Origin: Mixta intestinalis
Lineage (GTDB): Bacteria > Pseudomonadota > Gammaproteobacteria > Enterobacterales > Enterobacteriaceae
Direction: 5' to 3'
DNA length: 64,000 bases
NCBI RefSeq assembly: GCF_009914055.1
Contig: NZ_CP028271.1
Location: forward strand, 2,294,001 to 2,358,000
Part shown: piece after piece, positions 33,582 to 42,692 of the stretch
Numbering within the stretch: the first letter of the stretch is position 1
Layout of the letters: every line of letters begins with the position of its first letter
Program-made: the position numbers and the translations under genes
The notes under the pieces: model-generated
What the model was told of the DNA's origin: nothing
The model's input: the letters and a program-made list of their open reading frames with translations, nothing else
The model's database searches: none

Positions 33582-36438
33582 TAATAACCTGCGTCTGCAG
33601 GTCGTTCTGGGGGCGGTGGATAAAATGACCCGCCCCTTCAAAAATGCCCAGGCTGGCTCTAAAGAGCTGGCTTCTGCAATTCGACAAACCCGTGAGCAGA
33701 TTAAAAATCTGACTGACGCCGGTGCCCGTCTGCAGTCCTTTGATAATCTTACCCAAAGTCTCAGCCGGACCAGCGCAGAACTGGACCATACGAGGCTGCG
33801 GGCGCAGATGTTAACGCGCGAAATGTCGTCACTGGAGTCACCAACCAAAAAGCAAACACAGGCGCTTGAAGCGCAGTGGCGTGCTGTATCGACTCTGGAG
33901 CAAAAGCAGCAGCAGGAAACCCGGCAGATGGCGGCAGCCAGAGCCGAACTCTACCGGCTGGGGCTGTCTGCAGGCGGCGGAGCGCGGGAAACCTCGCGTA
34001 TCACCCGCGAAACTGAGCGATACAACCGGCAACTGGCAGAGCAGGAGCGCCGACTGCGGGAAGCAGGAGAACGCCAGCAAAAGCTGAATGCGATCCGGGC
34101 AAGAGCAGATAAAACCTATGATCTGAGAAATAAACTTGCCGGCAATGGGGCCGGTGCTGTGGCTGCGGGCATGGCGACAGGTATGACGTTGCTTGCGCCG
34201 GTGAAAGCCTATTCTGAATCTGAAAATGCCGCTAATCAGCTCGCCGGTTCAATGATGGGGCCGGGCGGAAAGGTCGCACCTGAATTTGAGAAAATTAACC
34301 AGCTGGCGGTAGCGCTTGGAGACAGGCTGCCGGGAACCACTGCAGATTTCCAGAACATGATGACAATGCTGCGTCGTCAGGGGATGTCAGCACAGGTCAT
34401 TCTTGGCGGGCTGGGGGAATCGGCGGCTTATCTGGGGGTGCAGTTGCAGATGGCTCCCACTGCTGCGGCTGAGTTTGCCGCAAAATTGCAGGATGCAACA
34501 CAGACCTCAGAAAAAGACATGATGAGCCTGATGGATCTGATCCAGAAGGGTTTTTATGCCGGTGTTGACTCCGGGAATATGCTGCAGGGATTTTCTAATA
34601 TCAGCAGCGCCATGAGCATTATTAATCAAAAAGGGATTGAAGCAGCTAAAACTTTTGCTCCGTTGCTGGTGATGGCTGATCAGAGCGGGATGGCTGGTGA
34701 GTCTGCAGGTAATGCTTACCGAAAAATTTTCCAGGCAGCGCTGGATTCAAAAAATATTCAGTCAGTCAACGACGATCTGAAAGGCACCGGTATCAACTTC
34801 AATTTTTCCAATGGTAAAGGTGGATTCGGCGGGCTGGAAAATATGTACGCCCAGCTGGAAAAGCTTAGTAAGCTCAACGATGAAACCCGGATGGCAACGA
34901 TTAAGGATCTGTTCGGTAATGATGCGGAAGTCATGAAAGTCCTTAACACCATGATTGAAAAAGGTATTAATGGCTATCGTGAAACTGCCGCCAAACTTGA
35001 AAATCAGGCTTCACTGCGGGAACGCGTCGATGCGTCCCTGAATACCCTGGGTAATAAATGGGAAGCCGCTACCGGCTCCTTCACCAATGCTATGGCAAGC
35101 ATTGGTGAAACAGTTGCCCCGGCATTAAAGAAACTGGCTGACTGGCTGGGGGAGCTGGCGTCACGTCTGGATGGTTTTGTCAAGCGACACCCGCAACTGA
35201 CTTCTGCGCTGTTTAAACTGGCGGCAGGATTTGCGGTTGTTGCCACTGGTGCAGGGGTTGCCTCACTTGCGCTGGCTTCTGTGCTGGGGCCGATGGCAGT
35301 TGTGCGAATGAGTGCAGGCGTGCTGAGGCTGAAATTTTCATCTGCATTTGCCCTTATTGGTAATGCAGTCAGAGCAGTGGGCAGCTCCGTGTTATGGCTG
35401 GGCCGTTTGATGTTTGCAAACCCTATACTGGCGGTCATTGGGCTGATCGCCGCTGGTGCTGTTTATATCTGGCGGAACTGGGATACGCTGGGACCAAAGT
35501 TTAAAGCCATGTGGGATGCCGTATGTAATGCCACAGGTGCGGCATGGGACTGGATCAAAGAAAAGGCCAGCACTGCGTGGGAAGGAATTAAATCGCTGTT
35601 CTTTAATTATACCCTGCCGGGATTAATCGCTAAAAATTGGGATGCAATAAAATCTGGCGTTACTGAGGCATGGGCCGGTATCAGGCAATCAATCAGCGAT
35701 AAATGGAATTCGATCCTGGCTGATGTTGCCGCGCTTCCTGCGAAATTTCAGGATATGGGCAGCGCCATTATTGACAGTATTCTCAATGGAATTAATGCCA
35801 GATGGGAGGCACTCAAAAACAAACTTTCATCCGTCACCGATTATCTGCCCGACTGGATGACGGGAAACAATAAAATAACGGGTAAAGCGCAATTACAGGT
35901 GTCTGGCAGTGCGCCTGCTTCGGTTCCGTTCGCCGGGATGTATGACAGTGGAGGCGTTATTCCTCGCGGTCAGTTTGGCATTGTGGGAGAGAACGGACCT
36001 GAGATTGTGAACGGTCCGGCAAAAGTAACCAGCCGGAGACGTACTGCTGAGCTGGCACAGCTCGCAGCGTCGATGAACCCGGCTAATATCCTGAAAAATA
36101 ATACTGGTTTTTCAGGTGGTGGGTTGCCTGCGCGTCAGATGCTTCTGGCTACAGTCGTCGCTGGCGTTATGGGTGTCGCATCTGTGCCTGCAGAAGCAAA
36201 GCCAATGCATCCGTACAGTCTGCCAAAATCGGAGTATAAAAAGCCGCCATCGTCTCCGGTTGTTGCACCTGTCCAGAGTTCTTCTATAGGGAAAGTCGAG
36301 ATTCATATTCATCAATTACCAGGCCAAAGCTCCGCAGACCTTGCTGATGAAGTGATGAAACGCATTGAAGCGAAACAGCGGCAACTGGCATCCCGCGCCC
36401 GAAGCAACTACAGCGATCAGGGAGGATACGATTTATAA
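33574..36438 (+). CDS. P2 gpT-like tail tape measure protein
   Basis: 954 residues, longer than P2 gpT (about 815, from memory). N-terminal helical coiled-coil (MSNNNLRLQVVLGAVDKMTR; DHTRLRAQMLTREMSSLESP). The TMP core motif YSESENAANQLAGSMMGPGG begins near residue 215, with GNAYRKIFQAALDSK and LKDLFGNDAEVM-like segments. Two hydrophobic stretches follow (about residues 545-575 and 605-630), then tryptophan-rich repeats (AWDWIKEKASTAWEGIKSLF) and a basic C-terminus. The protein fixes tail length and usually leaves the tail during DNA ejection. It starts inside the end of E' and is followed by a terminator, so no U or D gene accompanies it. Confidence 0.9.
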   Translation: MSNNNLRLQVVLGAVDKMTRPFKNAQAGSKELASAIRQTREQIKNLTDAGARLQSFDNLTQSLSRTSAELDHTRLRAQMLTREMSSLESPTKKQTQALEAQWRAVSTLEQKQQQETRQMAAARAELYRLGLSAGGGARETSRITRETERYNRQLAEQERRLREAGERQQKLNAIRARADKTYDLRNKLAGNGAGAVAAGMATGMTLLAPVKAYSESENAANQLAGSMMGPGGKVAPEFEKINQLAVALGDRLPGTTADFQNMMTMLRRQGMSAQVILGGLGESAAYLGVQLQMAPTAAAEFAAKLQDATQTSEKDMMSLMDLIQKGFYAGVDSGNMLQGFSNISSAMSIINQKGIEAAKTFAPLLVMADQSGMAGESAGNAYRKIFQAALDSKNIQSVNDDLKGTGINFNFSNGKGGFGGLENMYAQLEKLSKLNDETRMATIKDLFGNDAEVMKVLNTMIEKGINGYRETAAKLENQASLRERVDASLNTLGNKWEAATGSFTNAMASIGETVAPALKKLADWLGELASRLDGFVKRHPQLTSALFKLAAGFAVVATGAGVASLALASVLGPMAVVRMSAGVLRLKFSSAFALIGNAVRAVGSSVLWLGRLMFANPILAVIGLIAAGAVYIWRNWDTLGPKFKAMWDAVCNATGAAWDWIKEKASTAWEGIKSLFFNYTLPGLIAKNWDAIKSGVTEAWAGIRQSISDKWNSILADVAALPAKFQDMGSAIIDSILNGINARWEALKNKLSSVTDYLPDWMTGNNKITGKAQLQVSGSAPASVPFAGMYDSGGVIPRGQFGIVGENGPEIVNGPAKVTSRRRTAELAQLAASMNPANILKNNTGFSGGGLPARQMLLATVVAGVMGVASVPAEAKPMHPYSLPKSEYKKPPSSPVVAPVQSSSIGKVEIHIHQLPGQSSADLADEVMKRIEAKQRQLASRARSNYSDQGGYDL

Positions 36439-36460
36439 CAGAATGCGTGTATACACGGGC

Positions 36461-36485
36461 AAGCCAGCATGAACGCTGGCTTTGT
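36461..36485 (+). terminator. Terminator after the tape measure gene
   Basis: An 8-bp stem AAGCCAGC / GCTGGCTT with a 6-base loop and a short T-rich tail, 23 bases after the stop. The remaining 250 bases to the attR arm repeats contain no convincing gene. Confidence 0.65.
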
Positions 36486-36731
36486 TCGTGTTTTTATCAC
36501 ATTTGGTATACCTAAAATACATTCAGGGTTATACCCCCTCAAGTCAGGATTGGCGCTGGTTTGCGAGCAGCATTGTATAATGCGTGGGGTGTGATAACTT
36601 TTTTGAGCATTTTTCAGCCTAATAGCAGATTTGCCAGTCCCCTGCCCCGCCGTTATTTCATTCCTCTATTCATTATTGGAACTGACGAAATAGGCCGATC
36701 TCTATGGTCTTAATGAGACGTTTTTATCGGC

Positions 36732-36753
36732 TGATGGTATCCATGATGGTATC
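36732..36753 (+). repeat. Right pair of TGATGGTATC repeats (arm sites)
   Basis: Two direct copies at 36732-36741 and 36744-36753, 12 bases apart, the same period as the two direct copies near attL. Probable integrase arm-type sites of attR. Confidence 0.65.
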
Positions 36754-36804
36754 GAAAAAATGAACGTACAAATAATCATTAAAAAACATAACAATAAACA
36801 TATT

Positions 36805-36820
36805 TTCGATTCCTGCAGGG
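36805..36820 (+). other. attR core
   Basis: TTCGATTCCTGCAGGG, identical to attL. The following bases ACGCCA resemble a slightly altered ACACCA tRNA end, with one G fewer than in argW. Confidence 0.85.
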
Positions 36821-36989
36821 ACGCCATCTCACCGTTCGTAACCCATCCGCTAAAGTTCGCAAAAATCCGCTCCTGTTAAGGCTCATGCTAAACAATCGTT
36901 CGCGCTTGTTCGTCGTTGTACGTTAACAGCCTGACTTTTAACTGAGTAAATTATGGGTAAACCATTTTTACCCATCAAGATTTTACCCA

Positions 36990-37660
36990 ATGCTCACCGT
37001 TAAGCAGAGTGATGCAGCAAAGCCCAGGGATAAGCCCTACAGGATTTCAGACGGTAACGGGCTTTATCTTTATATCCCGGCCTCTGGAAAAAAGATTTGG
37101 CGGTTGAAATGTCAGTTTGAGGGAAAGGAAAAAATCAAACGGTAGATAAGTATCCAGAGACCGGGCAGGAAATGCACGCAACACTACTTCTCAGATAAAA
37201 CGCAACATTACCAGCGGGCTTAATCCGGCTGCAAAGAAAAGAGACACCTTAAAAAAGCTTCCTTTTCCTGCCCCCAAGCAGATGCCTACTTTCAACCAGG
37301 CACTTACCGTTTATTCAGGTGGTATCGTTCCAAAGATTGCGACGTATGTTTTGCAGTACGCAGTGATACGTACAAAAAAACTTCTGAATATGCCATAGAT
37401 GGGCAACAATTTTGATAACAGGCTTATCACTATCGATGCTAAAGTAATGGAAAACTGAAAACAGCACTTGATCCTATGTCTTGGCAAATTCATAACTTGC
37501 TAAGGCAGCTACAACGAATATATACATCTCCCCTTTTGTTTTCGCCGATCGAACGACAAAACAAATCAATTTGTGAGGGCTCTATTTTTCATGTAATTCA
37601 CCAGACTGGTTATAAGGGATTGGCAAGCGGTCGCAATTTAGCCCTGTTAATTAACGAACA
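36990..37660 (+). pseudogene. Remnant of a second P4-type integrase
   Basis: From ATG 36990 the frame gives a typical DUF4102 integrase start (MLTVKQSDAAKPRDKPYRIS, DGNGLYLYIPASGKKIWRLK) and stops at 37143-37145. In another frame DKYPETGQEM follows, then ITSGLNPAAKK, both normal integrase segments. Further on, LLFSPIERQNKSICEGSIFH and VIHQTGYKGLASG (about 37530-37625) match the region before the catalytic HGFR box, which is missing. Several frameshifts and deletions make it non-functional. It is the integrase of an older element that used the same tRNA, now next to the attR of the present satellite. Confidence 0.78.
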
Positions 37661-37667
37661 TAGCTAG

Positions 37668-38131
37668 TTTTATGAAGCTGTAAAGATAGCTTGCTCACAT
37701 AGGCTGCAATAATATTGGCGGTATCTATAGCCATAACCAATATATTGATAAACATCGAAAAATAACATATGGGTGGACGGATTGATTATATGGTAAATAA
37801 CATGACCTTCGCATATTACAAATTATTAAAATTACATATAACTAATTTTTTATATGCATATAATCGCACACATATTACACAATTCAATAACGCATAATGT
37901 AAGATAGTAGACAATGCTTACCTTGTGTGACACAAAAATGACATGTGATGACAAGGTGTCTCCTCGACTGCGACATAGTAGAATGACAGCAGAACCACAA
38001 ACTTGTCCATCTTTTCCGCTCGATAATGGCTCGTATGAACAGCTTGTAGATTTATTAAGATCGATATCCACCCCGTGCTATGCTAAACTTCTTTGATATT
38101 ATTGCACTTTAAATTATATACATGGTTAAAA
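37668..38131 (+). other. AT-rich stretch without a recognised gene
   Basis: 464 bases of very AT-rich DNA between the integrase remnant and the acyltransferase. Short frames exist on both strands (for example 37914-38096 and 37850-38071) but resemble nothing known and overlap each other. It probably contains the promoter of the acyltransferase gene. Confidence 0.6.
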
Positions 38132-39295
38132 ATGACAACTTTAATGTTAACCCCTCTGAGCATTCTGTACTCTATCACTATCCCCTTGGCAGTATTTTAT
38201 TTATTAACAAAAACCGCACCATTAAATAAATTAATGTCTTCTGAAACTCCAGGGAAATACATTTATCTTGACCCTGTCAGAGGCATTGCAGCGCTTCTTG
38301 TTTTCATACACCACTCAGGAATGGTTTATAACCAGCATGTTACTGGAAAATTTTCTCCTCATGGAATATTTCATTATTCATCTTTAATAGTGAGAAAGGT
38401 GTATATTCATTTCGGACAAACATCTGTAATGCTATTTTTCATGATCACAGGTTTTCTCTTTTTTAGTAAGATACTTAATTTTGATACACCATTAAACGTT
38501 AGACAGTTTTTCAAATCAAGAATTAAAAGGCTTCTTCCTGCCATGGTTTCAGGTTTTTTCCTTTACATTCTTGTTATAATTATACTAAAAGACGAAACGC
38601 AATCAAATAATTTCCTCAGCTATATTGTATCATGGTTTTCTTTCGGATTTATAGGTCTACCTAATTTATCAGACACCATCCCTGGATGGTCAGTTACTGC
38701 TGGTGTATTTTGGACTTTAGTTTTAGAATGGAAATTCTATATTTTAATTCCATTCCTCAGTTATTTTATTTCCAATGGGAAAACTGCCATCATATTTTTA
38801 ATTTCAACGCTAGGTCTTATTATTTATCTATATAACATTAATTACTTAACAGAAAAGGAAGTTTCTATATACGCATGTTTCATGTCTGGACTGGCAATTG
38901 CATTAATAATTAAAAGTTATCCATTAATCATGCAAAAGTGGCTAGGTAATCCATTTGCAGCAATTTTTTGTATGGCACTTTATATTTACTCTTTTCTTAA
39001 TACTGCTAATTCATACACTTTACAAATAACATTCTCATCCTTCATCTTTATTTTAATTGTAATTTCTGGAAATTCTTTTTTCGGTGTTCTAAAATTGAAA
39101 CCTTTGCATTGGGCTGGGAAAAGTAGTTATGGCATCTATATAATGCATGCACTTATTATGCATTTAGTTTTCTCCCTTATAAGCAATAATATAGGATATT
39201 ATAAAAGTATATTTATCTCAACTGTAATTCTCTGTATTGTTACTCTTTTAAATTACATTTTTGTAGAGAGAAAATATATGTGTATATCTCGCTAA
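38132..39295 (+). CDS. Acyltransferase 3 (OafA/YrhL-type) membrane protein
   Basis: 387 residues with about ten membrane helices. The family motif LDPVRGIAALLVFIHHSG (Arg and catalytic His region) lies near residue 60, followed by FGQTSVMLFFMITGFLFFSK and RIKRLLPAM. The C-terminal WAGKSSYGIYIMHALIMHLV is also characteristic. Such enzymes O-acetylate or acylate surface polysaccharides, often changing O-antigen type. ATG 38132 is chosen; an upstream TTG at 38093 is possible. The gene is strikingly AT-rich, unlike the chromosome, which implies acquisition from elsewhere, probably as cargo of the older element. Confidence 0.85.
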   Translation: MTTLMLTPLSILYSITIPLAVFYLLTKTAPLNKLMSSETPGKYIYLDPVRGIAALLVFIHHSGMVYNQHVTGKFSPHGIFHYSSLIVRKVYIHFGQTSVMLFFMITGFLFFSKILNFDTPLNVRQFFKSRIKRLLPAMVSGFFLYILVIIILKDETQSNNFLSYIVSWFSFGFIGLPNLSDTIPGWSVTAGVFWTLVLEWKFYILIPFLSYFISNGKTAIIFLISTLGLIIYLYNINYLTEKEVSIYACFMSGLAIALIIKSYPLIMQKWLGNPFAAIFCMALYIYSFLNTANSYTLQITFSSFIFILIVISGNSFFGVLKLKPLHWAGKSSYGIYIMHALIMHLVFSLISNNIGYYKSIFISTVILCIVTLLNYIFVERKYMCISR

Positions 39296-39331
39296 GCTAA
39301 CACCTCTCTTACCTGATACAGACAACAGTAA

Positions 39332-39358
39332 AAGGCTACCTGCATAGCAGGTAGCCTT
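39332..39358 (+). terminator. Hairpin after the acyltransferase gene
   Basis: A perfect 12-bp stem AAGGCTACCTGC / GCAGGTAGCCTT with loop ATA; only two T follow, so termination is probable rather than certain. Confidence 0.6.
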
Positions 39359-39783
39359 AATAACACTCCACAGGCATACTAAATCCAGACTCTTAGAGCC
39401 TACCCTTCACGCCTCTTTTAGCGGAAATTAAGGCTGTGCCCGGTAAACCTAAAAGAATCCCGTGGATTGTCAAGATAATTAAATTTGGTTCCTGACGATC
39501 GGGGGATCAGATCAAAAATCTGAAGCAATCGCATCAGGATGTCAGACAGGATACAATCATAATAATCATGTTATGCCGCCAGGGCGTACATATCCCTCCC
39601 AAAAACGTCATATCATTGCTATTTTAGTTTATCGCCAGTTAAACAGTTGTAAAAACCCACCTTCTGAGTATACGAAAAGAATTCAGATTAACGCTCTTAT
39701 AATTATTCGTTTATACCACAGGGATAACCATCCAGGCTAAATCCTGATCCTTGCAGCACACAAACAGATAAACACGGCGAATC
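39359..39783 (+). other. Intergenic stretch without a recognised gene
   Basis: 425 bases between the acyltransferase hairpin and the convergent MgtC-family gene. I see no coding frame, RNA gene or repeat I can support. Confidence 0.5.
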
Positions 39784-40497
39784 TTAGTGTTCCAGGGCAA
39801 TGGCGCAGACGTGATCGATAGCGGAAAGCTGCGTATAGAGTTCAGGCAGCGTCATTTTTTTTCTGATCGCCACCTTAAGATTGACTTCAATTTTTCCCTT
39901 TTTCAAATCGCGAATAGTAACGGCCTCAATAATATTTTGCTGCTGATAAATAGTATCCGTTAACGTTTTCAGTCCGGATTTCTCATCAAGAATGACGCGG
40001 ATTTTTACTTTGCCCGGCAGGTGATTTTTACTTTGCAAAAAAACAACAAAGTAGCTGAGTTTAATCGCCAACAGGAATAAACCGGTAGCAAGCAGCGCGT
40101 GAACAAAAAAACCGGCACCGCTGATTATCCCTACTCCAGCAGAGGCCCAGACGATGGCGGCCGTTGTCAGGCCTGAAATCGCATCATCATGACGATGCAG
40201 AATCACGCCAGCGCCCAGAAACCCGACGCTGCTGATAATTTGCGCAGCCAGCCGCATCGGATCGCTACGGATATTGCTGGAAAGCGCGGCGTAATACTCC
40301 GCCGACTGAATAGATACAATGGTGAGTATGCAGCTTGCTACCGCAATAATCGTGCAGGTTTTAAATCCGACAGGTTTCCCTTTTGATTCTCTTTCCAGCC
40401 CGATCGCCCCTCCCAGAATAAAAGCGACGCTGGTTTTGCACAACGTTATTAAAAGCGTCTCTCCCTGACCCGATAAAATTACCGCCAGAGTATTCAT
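39784..40497 (-). CDS. MgtC/SapB family inner-membrane protein
   Basis: 237 residues with four to five N-terminal membrane helices and a C-terminal soluble ACT-like domain. MgtC signatures are clear: FILGGAIGLERESKGKPVGF, GFLGAGVILH and GLTTAAIVWASAGVGIISG. MgtC proteins help survival in macrophages and at low Mg2+ by modulating ATP synthase or phosphate uptake, but many family members are uncharacterised. It stands alone, so a Mg2+ link is unproven here. Confidence 0.85.
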   Translation of the reverse strand: MNTLAVILSGQGETLLITLCKTSVAFILGGAIGLERESKGKPVGFKTCTIIAVASCILTIVSIQSAEYYAALSSNIRSDPMRLAAQIISSVGFLGAGVILHRHDDAISGLTTAAIVWASAGVGIISGAGFFVHALLATGLFLLAIKLSYFVVFLQSKNHLPGKVKIRVILDEKSGLKTLTDTIYQQQNIIEAVTIRDLKKGKIEVNLKVAIRKKMTLPELYTQLSAIDHVCAIALEH

Positions 40498-40563
40498 TAT
40501 TATTCTCCGGAAACATCCTGCAACAGTGCAAAAGAATATTTCTCTTTATCCGCCCGGCCAGCG

Positions 40564-41583
40564 CTATGGCGTATAGCTGTGAATATAGTGTTCTATCAAC
40601 GAAAGCAGCCGTTTATTATCTATGCTTTGCAATATCTGGATCGCTGCGCCTGTCGGTACAGGCACGCCGACATCCAGGCGTAAGGCTTCACGTCCATAAC
40701 GGCAGGTCATCCCGCGCGTAATGCCGTCCAGTGAAACATCCAGATAGTCTTCCGCGATTGGAGCCAGTGAAGGCTCAAGTAGCCAGGCGACGGTTAACAC
40801 ATCGTGGATCCAGCATCCAGGCAGATTACGGGTCTGCATGGAGTAAGCGATCCATGGCCGAATAGTTTGTTCCAGATAGCGGCTCAGAACATTATCTGCC
40901 TTCGCCAGACGATCCAGATCGGCATGAAGCATTTGGGTTTGTGTCGTGACATCCATCGGAACCAACGTTATCGGCGCTCCGCTGGTCAATACGGCATGGG
41001 CAGCCTCTGGATCCAGACCAAAGTTAGTATCTTTTATATAGCCAGCAACGTTAAAGGCTCCTCCCATAATAACGATATTTTTTACCGCAGAGACCATCGC
41101 GGGATGGAGCTGCAACGCAATCGCAACGTTGGTCAGCGGGCCGGTCGCCACCAGGGTTATTTCGCCAGGGTTGTTGCATATAAGCTCACCGATAGCGTTG
41201 GGTGCCAGCGGGCTTGCCGCCTGACAGGATGCCGGAGCAGGAACCGCTGACCACAGTTCGCGCAAACCAAAACGATCTACCCCATTATCCAGCCTGTCGC
41301 GCCACGGCTCGGGATCTTCCAGCAGCGCTCGTGAAGCGCCCTGGTATACCGGTAACGCTACTCCCAGCTGCTGGATTAAATCGTGGGCGACGGCATATCC
41401 CGTTGCGACCGGGGTGTTACCCGCTACGACAGATATCATTTCCAGAGAGATTTGCGGCGCGGCAATAGCCAACGCCAGCGCCAAACCATCATCAATATTA
41501 GCCCCAGGGATGCCGTTGCCCGGATCGCAGTCAATAATCATGCGTATCGGTTCGCCTTCAGCCCTCTTCAGGGCGCACTTCAT
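40564..41583 (-). CDS. Nucleoside hydrolase (IU-type N-ribohydrolase)
   Basis: 339 residues. The calcium-binding N-terminal motif IDCDPGNGIPGANIDDGLAL is the hallmark of inosine-uridine nucleoside hydrolases, with TLVATGPLTNVAIAL, IVIMGGAFNVAGYI and the late His/Asp region WIHDVLTVAWLL. It hydrolyses ribonucleosides to base and ribose in the cytoplasm. ATG 41583 has AAGGAT upstream; a later ATG at 41541 is possible. The start lies within the 3' end of the LacI-type gene, and both follow the transporter gene, implying one nucleoside uptake and breakdown operon. Confidence 0.88.
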   Translation of the reverse strand: MKCALKRAEGEPIRMIIDCDPGNGIPGANIDDGLALALAIAAPQISLEMISVVAGNTPVATGYAVAHDLIQQLGVALPVYQGASRALLEDPEPWRDRLDNGVDRFGLRELWSAVPAPASCQAASPLAPNAIGELICNNPGEITLVATGPLTNVAIALQLHPAMVSAVKNIVIMGGAFNVAGYIKDTNFGLDPEAAHAVLTSGAPITLVPMDVTTQTQMLHADLDRLAKADNVLSRYLEQTIRPWIAYSMQTRNLPGCWIHDVLTVAWLLEPSLAPIAEDYLDVSLDGITRGMTCRYGREALRLDVGVPVPTGAAIQILQSIDNKRLLSLIEHYIHSYTP

Positions 41584-42589
41584 ATCCTTGACAGCCACAC
41601 GACTCTCCCACTCTTAAATAGAAATCAAATTCAACGCGGCGTACTTCTCCATCCCAGCTTTTCAGCATATCAATTGCTGCACGGGCCATTTTATCTACCG
41701 GCTGACGGACCGCCGTCAGGGACGGGACGTTATAAGCAGATTCCTCTGTTGCGTTAAAGCAGACCAGAGCGACATCCTGTGGAACGCCCAGCCCCTGTTC
41801 CGCCAAAGCGCGCAGGCAGCCAAGCGCCTGCAGCTCATTGGTAGCGAACAACGCGCGCGGCACGCTTCCTCGCAGCATACGTTTTGTCGCCTCATATCCA
41901 CCCGCTCGCGTATAGTTGGTAGCAAAGATCCACGCCGGGTTGATGCTCAGCGCCGCTTCTTCCAGCGCCCTTTGCCATCCCCGTATACGATCCTGAGTAT
42001 TAAGCATTTCACGCGGACCGCAGATAATACCGATCTCCCGGTATCCGTGGCTGATGAGATGACGCGTTGCCTGCCAGGCCGCCAGCTGTTCATCAACCTG
42101 AATAACGCTGACGTTTAACCCTGGATCCACGCGATCCAGCATGACGCAGGGGGTTCCGCTCTGCTGGATTAGCCCAATATGTGGATGCCGATCGACACTG
42201 GTATAAATCAGACCGTCAACCTGACGATGTAACATATTGTTGATAAGCTCACGCTCACGCCCGCTGTTGTCACCAGCGTCCCCCAACAGCAGCACCTTGC
42301 CGTCAGCAAAAGCCTCGCGCTGCAGCGCATGCGCCATTGAAGCGATAAACGGGTTGGAGATATCGGGTGCGACCAGGCCGTAGGTCTGCGTACTGCCCGA
42401 AGCCAGCGCACGCGCTATACCATTCGGACGGTAGCCGGTTTTCTCAATCGCCTGAAGCACGCGCTGCCGGGTCGCCTCCGCAACGGGCCGCGGACCATTA
42501 TTGATAACGTAGCTGACTACCGCCACTGACGTTCCCGCCTCGCGAGCGACGTCGGAGCGCGTTACGCGCTGCAAATGTGATTGGGTCAC
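41558..42589 (-). CDS. LacI family transcriptional regulator
   Basis: 343 residues: N-terminal helix-turn-helix (VTRSDVAREAGTSVAVVSYV), hinge helix (PNGIARALASG) and a periplasmic-binding-type ligand domain (YGLVAPDISNPFIASMAHAL). It lies between the transporter and nucleoside hydrolase genes, so it likely controls them in response to a nucleoside or ribose-like ligand. Two similar 14-bp palindromes upstream of the transporter gene are its candidate operators. Confidence 0.9.
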   Translation of the reverse strand: MTQSHLQRVTRSDVAREAGTSVAVVSYVINNGPRPVAEATRQRVLQAIEKTGYRPNGIARALASGSTQTYGLVAPDISNPFIASMAHALQREAFADGKVLLLGDAGDNSGRERELINNMLHRQVDGLIYTSVDRHPHIGLIQQSGTPCVMLDRVDPGLNVSVIQVDEQLAAWQATRHLISHGYREIGIICGPREMLNTQDRIRGWQRALEEAALSINPAWIFATNYTRAGGYEATKRMLRGSVPRALFATNELQALGCLRALAEQGLGVPQDVALVCFNATEESAYNVPSLTAVRQPVDKMARAAIDMLKSWDGEVRRVEFDFYLRVGESCGCQGYEVRPEEG

Positions 42590-42692
42590 AGGGCACCTAC
42601 CTGGTTTAGATTAAGCCATTTTTTCCTGACAGCATAAGGCGTTGCAACCCAAAAATCCCGGCTGAAGCATGTGCATTTCAGTTCTACCGCCT

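Larger units (their letters stand above)
23784..36820 (+). mobile_element. P4-type phage satellite inserted in argW
   Basis: A 13,037-bp integrated element bounded by the 16-bp repeat TTCGATTCCTGCAGGG (23784-23799 and 36805-36820), starting inside the argW T arm. Content in order: integrase, HTH protein, AlpA-type regulator, divergent RHH repressor, Icd-like protein, three small P4-type proteins, alpha-type primase-helicase, iteron field, Sid-like, Psu-like, Ogr/Delta-like, cos-like region, then P2-type tail genes E, E' and T. The replication and late genes follow P4 order; the tail module occupies the P4 cargo slot between cos and att. No structural genes for a complete phage are present, so it would depend on a P2-like helper. 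It looks intact. Confidence 0.9.

Noticed and set aside
33574..36438. Tape measure gene as the edge of a normal P2 prophage
   Set aside because: attR follows within 400 bases, no U, D or other P2 gene is present, and the upstream control region matches the satellite's own late promoter.
36439..36804. Possible gene or small RNA after the tape measure gene (TATAAT at about 36573)
   Set aside because: No -35 at a usable distance, no coding frame and no convincing RNA fold; only a terminator and the attR arm repeats could be supported.
37850..38096. Short overlapping frames that might be a toxin-antitoxin pair
   Set aside because: They lie on opposite strands over the same bases, lack ribosome-binding sites and resemble no known family.
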